Under the pieces are notes generated by a model. That model did not search any database, had not been told where the DNA came from, and saw nothing but the letters and a program-made list of their open reading frames with translations. From the NCBI GenBank assembly GCA_019671005.1, contig CM033752.1:27040969-27104968 (forward strand): a stretch of 64,000 nucleotides of DNA, read 5' to 3'. The stretch comes from Hibiscus mutabilis. Taxonomy: Eukaryota; Streptophyta; Magnoliopsida; Malvales; Malvaceae. Positions 48,175-60,586 of this stretch are shown here, one piece after another. The translations under genes were made by a program, and so were the position numbers. Each line of letters starts with the position of its first letter. Position 1 is the stretch's first letter.

Positions 48175-51010
48175 TCTCCCCCACTTAAGAAATATCGTCT
48201 GCGAAATTTACCTGAAGGAAACATATGCGAAAATTGCTCCAGCATCTCCGACTTGCGTTCCCACGTGGCTTCCTCAACACCGCGGTGCCTCCACAATACC
48301 TTTACAAGCTCAATCGTCTTGCCACACAAAACCTTATTGCTGGTGTCAAGGATCTCCACTGGTTCCTCATCGTAAGATAGATCTGGCCTCAGCTCAATAT
48401 CTTCTACCGACATAACATGCGATGGATCCGACCGATACCTCCACAACATCGAAACATGAAACACATCATGAATCCTCTCCAACTCAAGAGGTAACCTCAA
48501 ACGATAAGCAACAGGATCCACACGCTTAACAACCTCGTATGGTCCAATAAACCTCGGGCTAAGCTTCCCTTTTCCGCCCAAAATGCATCACCTTCTTCCA
48601 AGGCGACACCTTCAAAAACACTAGGTCACCAACAACATACTTTATATCTCTACGCTTCAAATCCGCGTAGGATTTCTGACGATCAGCAGCCGCTCTCAAG
48701 CGCTCACATTCCAACTTCACCTTTTCATTGGTTTCTTTCAACACATTAGGCATGGAAACATGTTTTCTCCAACTTCAGCCCAACACAACGGTGTATGACA
48801 CTTTTTACCATACAACGCCTCGTACGGTGCCATTTGTATACTAGCCTGATGACTGTTATTATAAGCAAACTCCACCAAAGGCAACTGTTTTTCCCACGTT
48901 CCCTGGATCTCAGTGATACAACATCTCAACATATCATCCAAGACTTGAATCACACGCTCCGACTGACCATCCGTCTGAGGATGATACGAAGTACTAAAAT
49001 TCAGCTGAGTTCCCAGAGCACGATGCAAACTCACCCAAAATCTTGCTGTAAAATGTAGATCTCTATCTGAAACTATAGATTTGGGTACCCCGTGCAAACG
49101 CACAATCCTAGAGATGTACAGATCAACCAACCTATCCAAGGTATACGCCATATGCACAGGCAAAAAATGCACACACTTCGTAAACCGATCAACAATCACC
49201 CAAATAGAATCTTTTTTGGTCGGTGTTAAAGGCAACCAGACACAAAATCCATGGTGATTCCCTCTCATTTCCACTTCGGTATCCTTAACGATTACAACAA
49301 CTCGAAAAGAAACTAATGTTCAGTATTTATCCGCTGGCACACCATGCATCGAGCAAAAAAATCAGCCACATCTTTCTTCAAACCAACCCAATAGTACTCG
49401 TCCTTCAGACCTCGATACATTTTAGTACTATCGGGATGCATAGCAAAAGGACTAGCACGCGTCTCGGTCATAATGGTATGTCTTAACTCCTCATCTTCGA
49501 GCACACCATCCGACCTTTAAAACACAACACCCCATTATCATTAAAATGAAAATCTGTAGGATTCCCATCCATACTATCCTTCACACGCGGTACCAAACTC
49601 TAGTCATGCGGTTGCCTCTCCTTAATCAACTGTGACAAAGACGGTTTCACTTGCAACTCCGCTAATAGCCCACCATCACTCGTCACACTCAACCGAGCAA
49701 ACATAGCTCTCACTCTATAGTCGCTTTCCTACTCAAAGCATCAGCCACCGCATTGGCTTTACCCAAATAATACTCGATAGACAAATCATAATCTTTAAGC
49801 AACTCTAACCATCTTCGTTGCCTAAGATTTAACTCTTCTGCGACATCAAATATTTCAAACTCTTATGATTCGTATAAACCACACACTTTTCGCCATAAAG
49901 GTAATGCCTCCAGATTTTCAAGGTAAACACAACTACAGCAAGCTCAAGATCACGAGTAGGGTAATTACGTTCGTGCACCTTTAACTATCTAGATGCATAC
50001 GCAACCACCTTACCCTCTTGCATCAACACGAAACCAAGCCCAACGTAGGACGCATCACTATACACAACGAACTTTTTTCCTGATTCAGGCTGAACCAAGA
50101 CTGGAGCTCGCATCAAAGCTTCCTTCAACCTTTCAAAAACCCGCTGCCTATCCTCCGACCACTCAAAACGAACATTCTTTTGTAACAACTTAGTCAAAGG
50201 AGTAGCTAAACTGGACAACCCTTCAACAAACCTACGATAATAACCAACCAAACCAAGGAAACTTCGAACTTCTATCATAGATTTAGGCACCTTCAAACTC
50301 ATCACGGCCTCAATCTTGTGCGGATCAACACGTATTCCTTCGACCGAAGCAGCATGCCCAAAGAAAACAACCTTCCTAAGCCAAAACTCACATTTGCTTA
50401 ACTTGGCGTACAACTAATTAGCCAACAACGTCTGAAGCACAATCCACAAATGCCTATCATGATCCTTATCTGTACGCGAGTACACAAGGATATCATCAAT
50501 AAACACGACCACAAACTAATCTAAAAACTTATAGAACACCCAATTCATCATGTCCATGAAAGTAACCGGTGCATTAGTCAAACCAAACGGCATCACCAGA
50601 AACTCATAATGATCGTACCTCGTAAGAAAAGCTGTCTTGGGCACATCCATATCTTTCACCTTCAACTGATAGTACCCAGACCTCAAATCTATCTTAGAGA
50701 ATACTGACACAACCCTAAACTGAACAAACAGGTCATCTATCCACGGCAAATGATACTTGTTCTTTATCGTCAACTTGTTCAGTTACTAATAATCTATACA
50801 CATCCGTAACGTACCATCCTTCTTCTTCACAAACAACATCGGCACACCCCACGGTGAAATACTAGGTCTGATAAAACCTCGATCAAGCAACTCCTATAGT
50901 TGCGTCTTTAACTCCTTCAAGGCCATGCGATACGGAGCAATTGACACTGGTGCCGTATTCGCATAAGTCTTGATGCCAAACTCCTTCAGGGCCAGACTCG
51001 TTTAACTCAT
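48175..51010 (-). pseudogene. Element 2 pol remnant: RT palm, RNase H, integrase, chromodomain
   Basis: RT palm at 50516-50773 (FRVVSVFSKIDLRSGYYQLK, VMPFGLTNAPVTFMDM), then RT end and RNase H start at 49985-50413 (KLSKCEFWL, FVVYSDASYVGLGFVLMQEG). The integrase H2C2 domain is at 49313-49504 (FAMHPDSTKMYRGLK, FFARCMVCQ). The integrase core at 48738-49274 is open and keeps all three acidic residues (WVIVDRF, VSDRDLHF, GQSERVIQ). The C-terminal and chromodomain part is at 48168-48753. Frame breaks separate these blocks, and the start of RT and everything before it is deleted. Confidence 0.9.
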
Positions 51011-51040
51011 TCAACTCCTTTGGGGCCATGTATAGTACTC
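51011..51040. other. Deletion junction in element 2
   Basis: RT N-terminal sequence runs straight into mid-LTR sequence (homology with the intact LTR resumes at AAGTATAAACC, 51041). Just before the junction the CTCCTT-GGGGCCATG words of the RT start occur a second time (50910-50925 and 51015-51030), so a short local duplication accompanies the deletion. Confidence 0.75.
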
Positions 51041-52541
51041 AAGTATAAACCATATACTTACATGGATCACTTATCACGTACATCCATCATCATTTCATGA
51101 TCAAAAATGGTATCTCACATACTTTAAAACATGCTTAAATAGTAGGTACAATGTAAAACAAAACAAATGCATAAAGCCATTTCATATTAGCACGACCGAG
51201 AGAAAAAACCATGTCATACTTACTTCCGAGTTTAAACCAGCATTTCAAGCTCAGTTTAAACTCCCATAAACCACCTTTAAATCATTTCAAACTGAAATCT
51301 ACGTTCTCACTCACCGATACACGAAACCTCAATTTGCCGACGTAAAATCAAGCGTCTAAAGCCTCCAAACCTCACCGATCACTTTCGAATTGGCCTCCCT
51401 TATTTTAACCACAATACAACTAAGGACTAATGCATCTCAATGCATTCAAAACACTGCAACAACAAATCCTCACGGACATCCACAATCATCTCACAATTAC
51501 CCAACTACAACAACCGAAAACATCATCTAACTCTTTCCAAACACAACCCAACCACAATATATCAATCTAACACTTCCATAATAATCAATTAACACCTAAA
51601 AATATGATTAATTCATCCAAATACTCCCAGCAACTACACAGCCATCACAACTCCACAAAAAACAAATCTAACAACCTAAACAATTAGAGATTCAAGAGTT
51701 TCGAGATTCCATTGTTAAAAACGAGTTAACAGTAATATAATACATCCAATATATGTTTAAAATTAATCCTCAACTCTGGAAAACAAATCCAGTTTGGATC
51801 TTTCACTGTTTCATCAATTTCACCCAATTAAATGAATTAATCATTATAAAAAAAAATTAGTTTATAAATCATAAATCAAGGATCAAATACTTTGGAATAT
51901 CAATAAAGGACAAGAACGAACCTTACCTCTATTTTTTTGATTTCTCCCTCAATTGATTATTTAAAGCTTGAAAACATAAGAATTCAATGAGGTTTTGCAA
52001 AGCAAAGATAAAGAATCAATTACAAGTCAAGAAATTAAGAAAACAAGTCTCTCACCGCTGTGGTTTGATGAAAACAAGAGTGTTTGGCAGAAAAGAAGTG
52101 GAGAGAAAAGTTTAGAGAAAAGTTACGTCAAATTTCTTTAAAACCAAACAACTAACTTTAATATCTAAAATCCCTTTTAATTATCTTTTAAAACACATGT
52201 TAAAATGGCTTAATTGAAAGGAGAAATCACCAGCAAAAACTTGGTAAAATAGCTCCTTAAGGATTCTATGAATTTGATATTTTCATTTTAGTCACCTTTA
52301 AAAATAGTTTTCAAAAATTATATTTTGGTCACTAGCCAAAATGTCACCCTCCCAAAGCCCATTTTCCAAATTTGATTTAACCAATTTTTTTTAATATATT
52401 AAAACATGATTTTAAACTATTTTCCATATTTTTATCTTTCACAAAAACATTTACTTCCGAATCTGACTCAAATCTCTAACTCGGTCCACCGGATTGTCTA
52501 TCAAGCCTCAAAACCACTAGGCCCAAAATTGGGGCGTTACA
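51041..52541 (-). repeat. Truncated 5' LTR of element 2
   Basis: It matches the right-hand part of the intact LTR (about 46662-48172) with scattered differences and ends GGGGCGTTACA at 52541. Confidence 0.92.
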
Positions 52542-52546
52542 CTCAA

Positions 52547-54905
52547 GGTCTGCAAAACAATCTTCAAATGCTCAATATGCTCCGCCTCTGCCCAAGAATA
52601 GACCAAGATATCATCGAAGAGTACTACCACAAACTGATCTATATAAGGCCGAAACACACAGTTTATCATGCCTATAAAGGCAGCCGGTGCATTAGTCAGA
52701 CCAAAAGGCATCACTAAAAAATTGTAATGTCCGTATCTAGTACGGATGGCAGTCTTAGGAATATTAGAACCTTTTATCTTCAACTGATAGTACCCATATC
52801 AAAGATTAATCTTCGAGAAAATCGAGTCATCAATCCTGGGAAATAGATATTTATTCTTCACTATTAACTTGTTCAACTTTCGGTAATCAATGCATAACCA
52901 GAGTGATCCATCTTTTTTCTTAACAAAGAAAACTATAGCTCCCCAAGGTGAAGAGCTAGGTCGAATAAAACCTCGATCAAGCAGCTCTTGCAACTAAATT
53001 TTTAACTCTTTAAGCTCCTTAGGAGCCATACGGTAAGGAGCTATAGATACAAGTGTAGACCATAGATAAGTCTAAATCTCAAACTCAACATCCCTATTCG
53101 TAGGTAAACCAAGCAACTCCTCTGGAAAAACATCAAGAAACTCATTAAATGTGTGAATTTCCTCAATCTTGGATAGAGAACCCTTCGTATTCAGGAAGCA
53201 TGCGATAAAGGTCTCATACCCCTTCCGAATCATCATGTCAGCTACCCGAATAGACACTGCATTAGACAGGTAACTCCGATGCTCACCAGTTAATACCACC
53301 GATCGACCATCAAGAGCCTTCAAGGTGGCCCTCTCTGCCTCATAATCCAGACTAACCCGGTGTTCAGACAACCAGTTCATACCCAGAATTAGATCAAACT
53401 CCTCTAACAAAAATTCCATAAGGTCGACTAAAAAGATTTCCCTTTAAACCTCAAGGGGACAACGACTGAACACCTTATCCACAGTTACTGATTTACCCAA
53501 TAGGCTCATAAATGCGACAATGCTCTCTGTGGCTTTAATTAAAACCTGAAGGTTTCATGATACAAATCTTAAAATATAGGAGTGGGTAGAACCGTTATTG
53601 AGCAATGCAAAGTATAGAATAGAATAAATGGTAAATGTAACTATAATGACATCTAGCTCATATCTTTTATTCCGGCATCTGGTAGCATACACAATAGTTG
53701 GCTGCCTAGCCTTAGATAAAATCGGTCCCCTACTTTGATGTGACTGAGCTCTACTGTCAGTCCTGGTAGCATACCTAAAAGGCTTACTCTAGTTACGACC
53801 TATAGCCGAAGTCTGAATAGAAGCCTATGAACGAGAAAGAGTCTGAGAAGATCCCCGATATGCAGAAGGTGGAACTGGGCAATTCTTCAAGAAATGTTCT
53901 CTAGATCCACAACGAAAACAAGTACCCACCGTCTTCATACACTCTCATCGATGCCATTTATCATAATGCTCACTTAATGGATCCTGAGAGAAATCTGATG
54001 AACCACCTTAACTAGTTGCTGGGGGTGGAGGGGCTGCAGGCCTAAAATTGGTATTGCTCCTTTGAGGAGTGATAGTACGAGTTTTTTTACCAGCACGTAC
54101 AGAAGACTCAGTGCCAGAAGGTCTCCTAGATCGGTCTCGATCTACTCTATCGCCATCTACGGCCAAAAGCTTAACCTCCTTTAAATCTTTTGCCCTTTCT
54201 ACCACCTTATCAAAATATTCGTCAAGATGTCCAATAACCCGCACACACAACTCGTACCGGAGACTAAGTGTAAACTTACGATACTTTTCTCTCTCAGTGG
54301 GTACCAGATTGGATCTAAATCTTATCAAATCTAAAAAATCTGTCTCATATTCTAATACAGCCATATTTTCTTGAGTTAGAGTCTTAAACCGTGCCTCAAA
54401 TAACACTCTCCAATAAAATGACTCATGAAGCGTTCCTTAAAGAAGTTACAGGTCAACAGTGTGGCAGGGACGCTGTTCACAACAGACTCCCACCAAGTGC
54501 GTGTATTTCTATAAAGCATAGAAACGGCTCCTAAATATCTCTTGGGTGGCTTAAAACCCAACTCATCCGCATGCCTCTCAATATCATAAAGCCACTCTTC
54601 AGCTTCAGTCGGGTCTCCATTAGTAGCGCCTTTGAATGTCTTAGCCCTATTAGAGATCAGGGTCTGAGAAATGAGAACCTCAAGTACGAAGCCAGCTACT
54701 CTATCTATACCCTAGATTAGTTGTAAGAACTGCCTGCTGAGACTCTCATCAGTCACTACTGTCATTGGCTTAGTACTAGTCCTAGGTGCTCCTCTAACCG
54801 GAGTCATCATATCTATATTAGAGGAAATGGGTGGATCTAATGGAGCTGTAGGACCTCTGGAGGCGGGAGGGTTCACAGGTGCTAGGGAATTTACAGGGTT
54901 CAGAG
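52547..54905 (-). pseudogene. Element 3 gag, protease and RT, N-terminal half
   Basis: Gag pieces lie at 54376-54561 (LGAVSMLYRNTRTWWESVV) and 54008-54406 (FEARFKTLTQENMAVLEYET), followed by a CCHC knuckle at 53879-53920 (C-F-R-C-G-S-R-E-H-F-L-K-N-C). The protease C-terminal block is at 53072-53419 (FDLILGMNWLSEHRVSLDYE). RT starts at 52799-52993 (LLDRGFIRPSSSPWGA, LCIDYRKLNKL) and continues at 52547-52783 (VMPFGLTNAPAAFIGM and FVVVLFDDILVYS, where LFDD is the YxDD position). Stops fall within the protease and between blocks, and the frame is cut by the element 2 insertion. Confidence 0.9.
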
Positions 54906-57683
54906 TGTAATACCTCAAAATTTTGGCTAGTGACCAAAATAAATAAAATGAAAGTTTGGTGGCTAAAGTATAAACTTAGGAAAAGTTTAGAGACTAAATT
55001 GTAATTTTCAAAAGTTATGTATTTTAGTCCCGTAAATGAATAGTTTACCCCCAAGAATGACATTTTCGTGTTACTCATATTTTTGATACAAAATTTGTGT
55101 TAAAAGCTATAAAGAGTTAAATTCGAGAAAAATTCAGATAATTGGATCGAATCGAATATTTGAGGATAAATAAGTCAATTCACATGTCTAGATATTTTCT
55201 TATGTGTTGGAATAATATGAACCCTTGGATTTAAAGAAATTTCTATGTTTAATATCAACCGTTGGATATTTGAGGACAAAATTGGAATTTTGATTTGTTT
55301 TAAGGGTAAACTTGTCAACTACTAATGGAAGACTAAATCTTGGTCATTAGATAATATATTTTGACAAGTGGAAAGCTTTGGAGCATTGGATATCAAGTGT
55401 AAAATAGTCATTTGGATATTAAGAAGATTTTTATTTATTAAATAAGGTTAAATAATGCCATTTGGCATGGAAATAAAGAAAGAAAATAATAGAATTTTGG
55501 TTCATATTTCTTACATTTACGTGAGATTTAGAGAAGGGAGAAAAAAACTTCAAGTTTAAATTTCAAGCATTTAGAGTTGGATTCAAGGTTAGTCCATGAG
55601 ATACAAAATTGTTCTCCATTAAATTCTCTTTCATTTGATATAAATTTTACATGGTTTTCTTGCTTCTAAGTTGAAGTTGGTGATTAAGGTTTATGAAGAG
55701 CATGTTGAAATTTTATGTTTTAAGGTTCAATCATGTTGGAAATGTTGTTGTGATGTTGTTTCTATGCTTAAAGTGACGAAAATCCTATGGTATATGGTAT
55801 AGGGACCATTCGGCTATATAGAGAAATTGAGGAGGAAATATTGCAAAAATTATTTTAGAGATGGAAATAATTTGAATGATGTTCTTTATGCTTGATTATG
55901 TAATTGAAGGTTAATTTGAGGTGTTAGAATGGTTAAAGGATGCTAAAGATGTGAATTATGAAATCTGCCCAGAATTTTAGTCTTTGGCAGTGAGTTTGGA
56001 AATTCACCAAAAATTCCATAAAATGATTAGAAAGTGAGCCAAATACCATTTTATTCCTGGTTTAGTCTAGTTTCCTATAAAACAAACAGTGACTGGTTTT
56101 GATTGGTATATCAAAAGATATGAATTTTTAAGTGACGAAAGGTCAGAAAACAGAGTAGCAGTTTTCTCTGAAATTCAGCACTGGAATTTGACTTTGAAAG
56201 GTCATCATAAATTGTATGAGTTGAATTTGTACTATTAGTTTATATGTTTGAACAGCTTATCGAATATAGTTTCTTTTAGAACAAATAGAATCAAATTCTG
56301 AGTTGTAGAGTATTTTATATAAATATTTCTTTGAAGGTAGCGCAGACTGACAGATTATATAATGAGTACCTTATTGGTGTTATTAATTTGTGCCTGTAAG
56401 GGATGAATGTAAAGTATTCAAGTAAACGCGATAAATCGAAAATTTAGTAGATAAAGCAATGACCAAGCTTGAAGTTCTCTTAATACACGCATTTTAGTTT
56501 GGGATAAGAAGTGTCAAGGTAAGTGCATTTATCTATTTTAAAACGTAGTTAGGAAGACTTACGACAAGTCGACCTATATGAGTTTATTGAATTAATAATA
56601 TTAGTTTTCATATGAATTATGATATTTTCACAGGCATAAAGTAAAGGTTTGGTACATGAGGGGGTATGAACTGCCCTATTGTGTTTTGTTTATGATAATT
56701 TTATTACCGTACAACGATTATATGTTATAGAATGATTTATGGTATAATGGAGTATGAACTAGTCCATTATTTTGATTTATTGATAATGAATTTTTTTTAA
56801 TCTACAGAATGATATATTGCAAAGGTAATGATATCGTTTTATTGCCCAAGAATACCATTGAGAGTTACAGTATAGTGGCATGCCATAGAGTTTAGCTGCT
56901 GCACCTGGCATTTTATGTGTCTATCGTCTACCGGCACTCTATGTGTCTATCGTTTATCGGCACTCTATGTGTCTATTGAATATCGCCACTTTATGTGTCT
57001 ATTGATTATCGACCTTTATGGTCTATTGATTATTGGTCTTTATGGCCTAGTAGTCTGGGACTACACAGCTCGTATACTTAGTTTCTCTCAACATGAAATT
57101 CTTGGGCTAATGGTATGAAGAACTTTTATAGAATGAATTTTTATATGATTCATCCTTGCTTTAAATTAATATTGATTTGAAAAGGGTTTGAATAAGAATT
57201 GTCTATACTATGTTTTACTTTAAAGCAATATCGTTTTGAAATGGAATTGTCTATAATATGTTTTAAAATTAATTTTTATTCCATTTATTATTACATTATA
57301 ATGCCTCACTAAGTTCGTACTTAGCGTGTGTTTGCTTGTGCACACGTAGGTGGTTCGAGACATTGAGTGTAAATAAAGCGTTGCATCAAGTTCAGAAATT
57401 TTCATCAAGGTATAGCTGTAATGACATCCTACTTGAGGTTTTAAATTTATTTAGTGGCATGTATAAATGTGATAAATTTTTCTATTTTGGTTTAGAGTCT
57501 GTTATTTATCAAACAAGTGATTTATTTTTTGTAAAGTAAATGAGCTCCAATTTTGTGTACAAGTTAATTTTAAATATTTTCAAAAGTTTTAAATTTATAG
57601 ATTTTTTTGAATAAAGTCATGTTTTTGTTCTGTGACATCTCTGACTCATATTCGCCATTCGAATACGAAAATGAGGTGTTACA
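54906..57683. mobile_element. Solo LTR inserted in element 3 gag
   Basis: It begins TGTAATACCTC and ends GAGGTGTTACA, with flanks CAGAG (54901-54905) and CGGAG (57684-57688), a 5-bp duplication with one change. There is no internal region, so it is the product of recombination between the LTRs of a full element. It contains a 26-bp tandem array and shares blocks with the LTR at 37885-39901. Confidence 0.85.
56904..57048. repeat. 26-bp tandem repeat in the solo LTR
   Basis: Units carry TATGTGTCTATCG; the phrase TATGTGT recurs at 56914, 56940, 56966 and 56992, exactly 26 bp apart, and decays toward the right into CTTTATGGTCTATTGATTAT. Confidence 0.95.
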
Positions 57684-57980
57684 CGGAGGATCACTAGCCA
57701 TATTTTCTATCAGGTTCAGAAAATTCGACAAATTATCCTCGCTTACGGGCAGTTCAATGACCCCATCTAGTGCTCATCAAATAATCTCGACTCTCTACAC
57801 AATGGTAAAATCTAGGGTCAAAACTGGTACTAGAGTATCGCACATAGATAAACATATAAAACTTGATGACATGACCCTTTTTGAATAACATTTCTAAAAT
57901 GTTTTATAAAAAATATATTTTATTTATGACACATTCACGGTTTGAGGTTTATAAAACCAAAAGCTTCGATACCAACTAAA
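57684..57980 (-). other. Leader and gag start region of element 3, with primer-binding site
   Basis: At 57963-57974 the minus strand reads TGGTATCGAAGC, two bases off the initiator tRNA-Met complement, six bases inside the 5' LTR. The remainder is leader and the beginning of gag. A 93-codon plus-strand frame overlapping this region is not a gene. Confidence 0.7.
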
Positions 57981-60437
57981 TGTAACCCCCTAGACCCGTC
58001 TATGTATTACACCTAATTCTGGGAGGTCACAACTCATACCAAACTTTCAATAAAAATATTTACAATTTAAAGTCTCAAAATGGGTAATAATTATATATCA
58101 TCAAATATAATGCCATACGTTTAATCTAAAACCATGTCGAAATCTTAGTTACAAAATAATGCCACATTGGGCAAATTAGTAAAGTATACAATATTAAAAT
58201 ATGGACTCATGTCACTCTGATATAAACAGTCTGGAAGATAGAAACATTATATTAAAATATTTGAAATGAATGTGTCGATCCTCCAAGTGCCAAGTTCAAG
58301 GGTAGCCTATCCAAAAGTATCTGAAATGGAAAAAGATTTAGGGGTGTGAGCCAGGGAGCTCAGTGTGTTCCAATAAGTGCAGATAAATGATATAATATTT
58401 CAAATACGCATAAATCATTTCAATAAGTTACGCTATAAGGTAACCAAGTTTTTATTTAAAACCTAGCTACCCTCCCACTGAACACTGATATGCAGTCCCC
58501 CATGAACTGCATCCAGAAGGTCTTACCCTAGGCTCGTAGGCGTAGGAGCCTACTTAAGGGGATGCCTTAGGTCTAAAAAGACTTACCCTAAGCCATTGGG
58601 CATAGGAGCTTAACCGGAGGATTTACTAGCTAGATCATGGTTGTACCTGCAGACACTTCAAATCATATCCCAATAGTGTACTCCAAGTAAATCAATATGC
58701 AGTGTCATCATAAATCAATTGGCAGAAATGTATATAACTCATTAAGGTATAAATTAGATGACTCAATTTTCAGATCAGACATAGGGCATACTTTTAAATA
58801 GATAGGGTAGACATACTTTCATAATAGAGAAATATTCATGTTCAAATCATAAAGCAATCCAGTATATATAGAGAGATATTTAGAGAAATCATTTTAACAG
58901 TTATTTAAAATAGTAATATAATACACACGGAACACGCCTCAAAAAGCTGGTCAAAAGAGCTTATTGGGCACCTATCTTGTTACGCTCTGTAGCGGTACTA
59001 GATCCTAGATCATAACGGAACAAGTTTATTACAAAAAAATTAAATTCGAACTTAATAATTTACTAGGTTTTTAAGATCATATGAGTAACTATGGGTGGGC
59101 GCTGGTGAGCGAAACGGGAAGAGCCAGGTTGAGCAGACGAACAGTCGGGCGAGTCTCGGGTACCTTTAATTACACAAGAGTTCATATTAGTATTTTATTC
59201 AATAAAAAAACCTCTAAATGAACAACTTAAAACTTATGCATGTTTGGGTTTAAGGTCAGATTCAGAGGCTTTAGGGTTAAAATTTTACGAAACGAACTTC
59301 AAAAACGGACTTAGGATGTCGAAAAACATAAAATAGGGGTTTTTAGAAAATTTGACTTTTTGGTCAAAGTTAACGCTGACGTCAGCGGTCAGCAATCAAT
59401 GCTGATGTCAATGGTCAACGATTAAACGAGTTGACTTGAGTGAGTCAACTCACTGAGTTGACTCAATCGAGTTGACTAGGTCAACGGGTCAGGTCAGGCG
59501 GGTCGGATAGGTCAAATGGGTTAGACGGGTCGGACGGGTTGGGTTATAACATGCCGACCCAATTGGTTTAAATAAACCAGGCCCAGTCTGCCAGGCCAGT
59601 TCGACTGGCTCGGCTAATTGGCCATACTAGATCTAAGGCCGGTCCGACTAGATGGCTTAAGGGCTACCGTCTCAAGTGACCAAGAATCGCCCAAGATGGT
59701 GCGTGGTGGCCACGCGCGGCCAAACTAATCGAAAATAACACCAAAAAATGCCAGAAATCAACCATAATTCACCTATTGCCTTAAATAGATCAAATTTTAA
59801 CCGGAACCCTTACTGACTTACCTATATCAGAGATAAAAAGTTAAAAGAATCGTAACTCCGGCGACACTCTAAATGGTGACGGGCGAACAGACAACGGGCA
59901 GGGTTTTGATCGGCTCGACATCGAGATGACGATGATAGCGGTCGTGGCTCAAACGGGCGATGATCGACGTCAAAAAATGCAAAAAATAGAGGAGGTTACA
60001 GAGTTGTTTATGCTGGGCTTTCAACTGGAAGTTCATGACAAACGTCGTGGCTTTTCCGCGAGTGGAGGGCAGGATCGGTGTCAGGGTGGAACGACAGTTC
60101 TATTGGTGAGGGTGGCGGCGACCATAACGGCGCGGTAGAGGAGGTCGAGCGATCGAACGATTTAGATGGTTGGGGAGATGAAGGGTTTATCGATTTGAAA
60201 AATTGGGTGGTTGAATTGAATTAAAAAGCCATGATGGGGTTGTTGGGATATTTTAGCTTGTTTATTATTTTATTTCCAGGTATAATACGGGAATGACTTA
60301 AAATCATATTGGTATAGTAAATAACCAAGAGCTTCTATAGCTCGGTTGGTTGAAGCACGAGGTTGCCAACCCTAAGGTCACTGGTTTAAGACTTGGGGGC
60401 AAGCAATTCCCTTTTTTTTCAACTTAAGGGTGTTACA
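57981..60437 (-). repeat. 5' LTR of element 3
   Basis: It starts TGTAACCCCCTAGACC and ends GGGTGTTACA on the plus strand, and aligns with 39902-42480. Short plus-strand frames such as 59926-60138 are not genes. Confidence 0.9.
60331..60404 (+). repeat. tRNA-Gly-like sequence in the LTR, copy 2
   Basis: This 74-nt equivalent of copy 1 has TAGCTCGGTTGGTTGAAGCA as A box, the same TTGCCAA loop with a weaker stem (GAGG/CCCT), and a decayed B box (GGTTTAAGACT). Eight T follow at 60412-60419. Copy 2 keeps the better A box and copy 1 the better B box, so the founding LTR probably had both. Confidence 0.55.
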
Positions 60438-60442
60438 AAATA

Positions 60443-60586
60443 TGAACCTTGATATCATAAAACTTTAGGTAATGATATACTCTAGAGCCTTGTACTCTTT
60501 ATGTTTGTAATGTGGAACTTTTGAGCTAAAAGCTCAGTTATGTCATAAGATTCCTCCCCTAATAATAAAGCTTAAAATGCTATAAG
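60443..60586 (+). other. Probable continuation of the LTR that starts at 37885
   Basis: By the AAATA duplication this sequence was joined to 39901 before element 3 arrived. It ends where the next LTR starts at 60587. No other feature is seen. Confidence 0.5.

Larger units (their letters stand above)
44737..52541 (-). mobile_element. Ty3/gypsy chromovirus (element 2) with a large deletion, inside element 3
   Basis: It is flanked by a perfect CTCAA duplication (44732-44736 and 52542-52546). The full 3' LTR (44737-48172, 3.4 kb) is followed on the minus-strand map by integrase, RNase H and part of RT. The other end is only the outer 1.5 kb of the 5' LTR (51040-52541). A deletion removed the rest of that LTR, the primer-binding site, gag, protease and the start of RT. 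Its LTR starts TGTAACCCCCTCGACC and is related to that of element 1 (shared GAGCGAGCTACATT), so the two belong to sister families. Confidence 0.92.
39902..60437 (-). mobile_element. Ty3/gypsy chromovirus (element 3), host of two further insertions
   Basis: LTRs at 39902-42480 and 57981-60437 are flanked by a perfect AAATA duplication (39897-39901 and 60438-60442). The internal minus-strand order is gag, protease, reverse transcriptase, RNase H, integrase with a chromodomain-like end. The coding region is split at 44736/52547 by element 2 and at 54905/57684 by a solo LTR. Reading across the first gap restores the expected order of reverse transcriptase then RNase H. Many stops and frameshifts show it is defective. 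Confidence 0.92.

Noticed and set aside
57607..57888. 93-codon plus-strand frame
   Set aside because: Runs across the solo LTR boundary into antisense gag/leader sequence.
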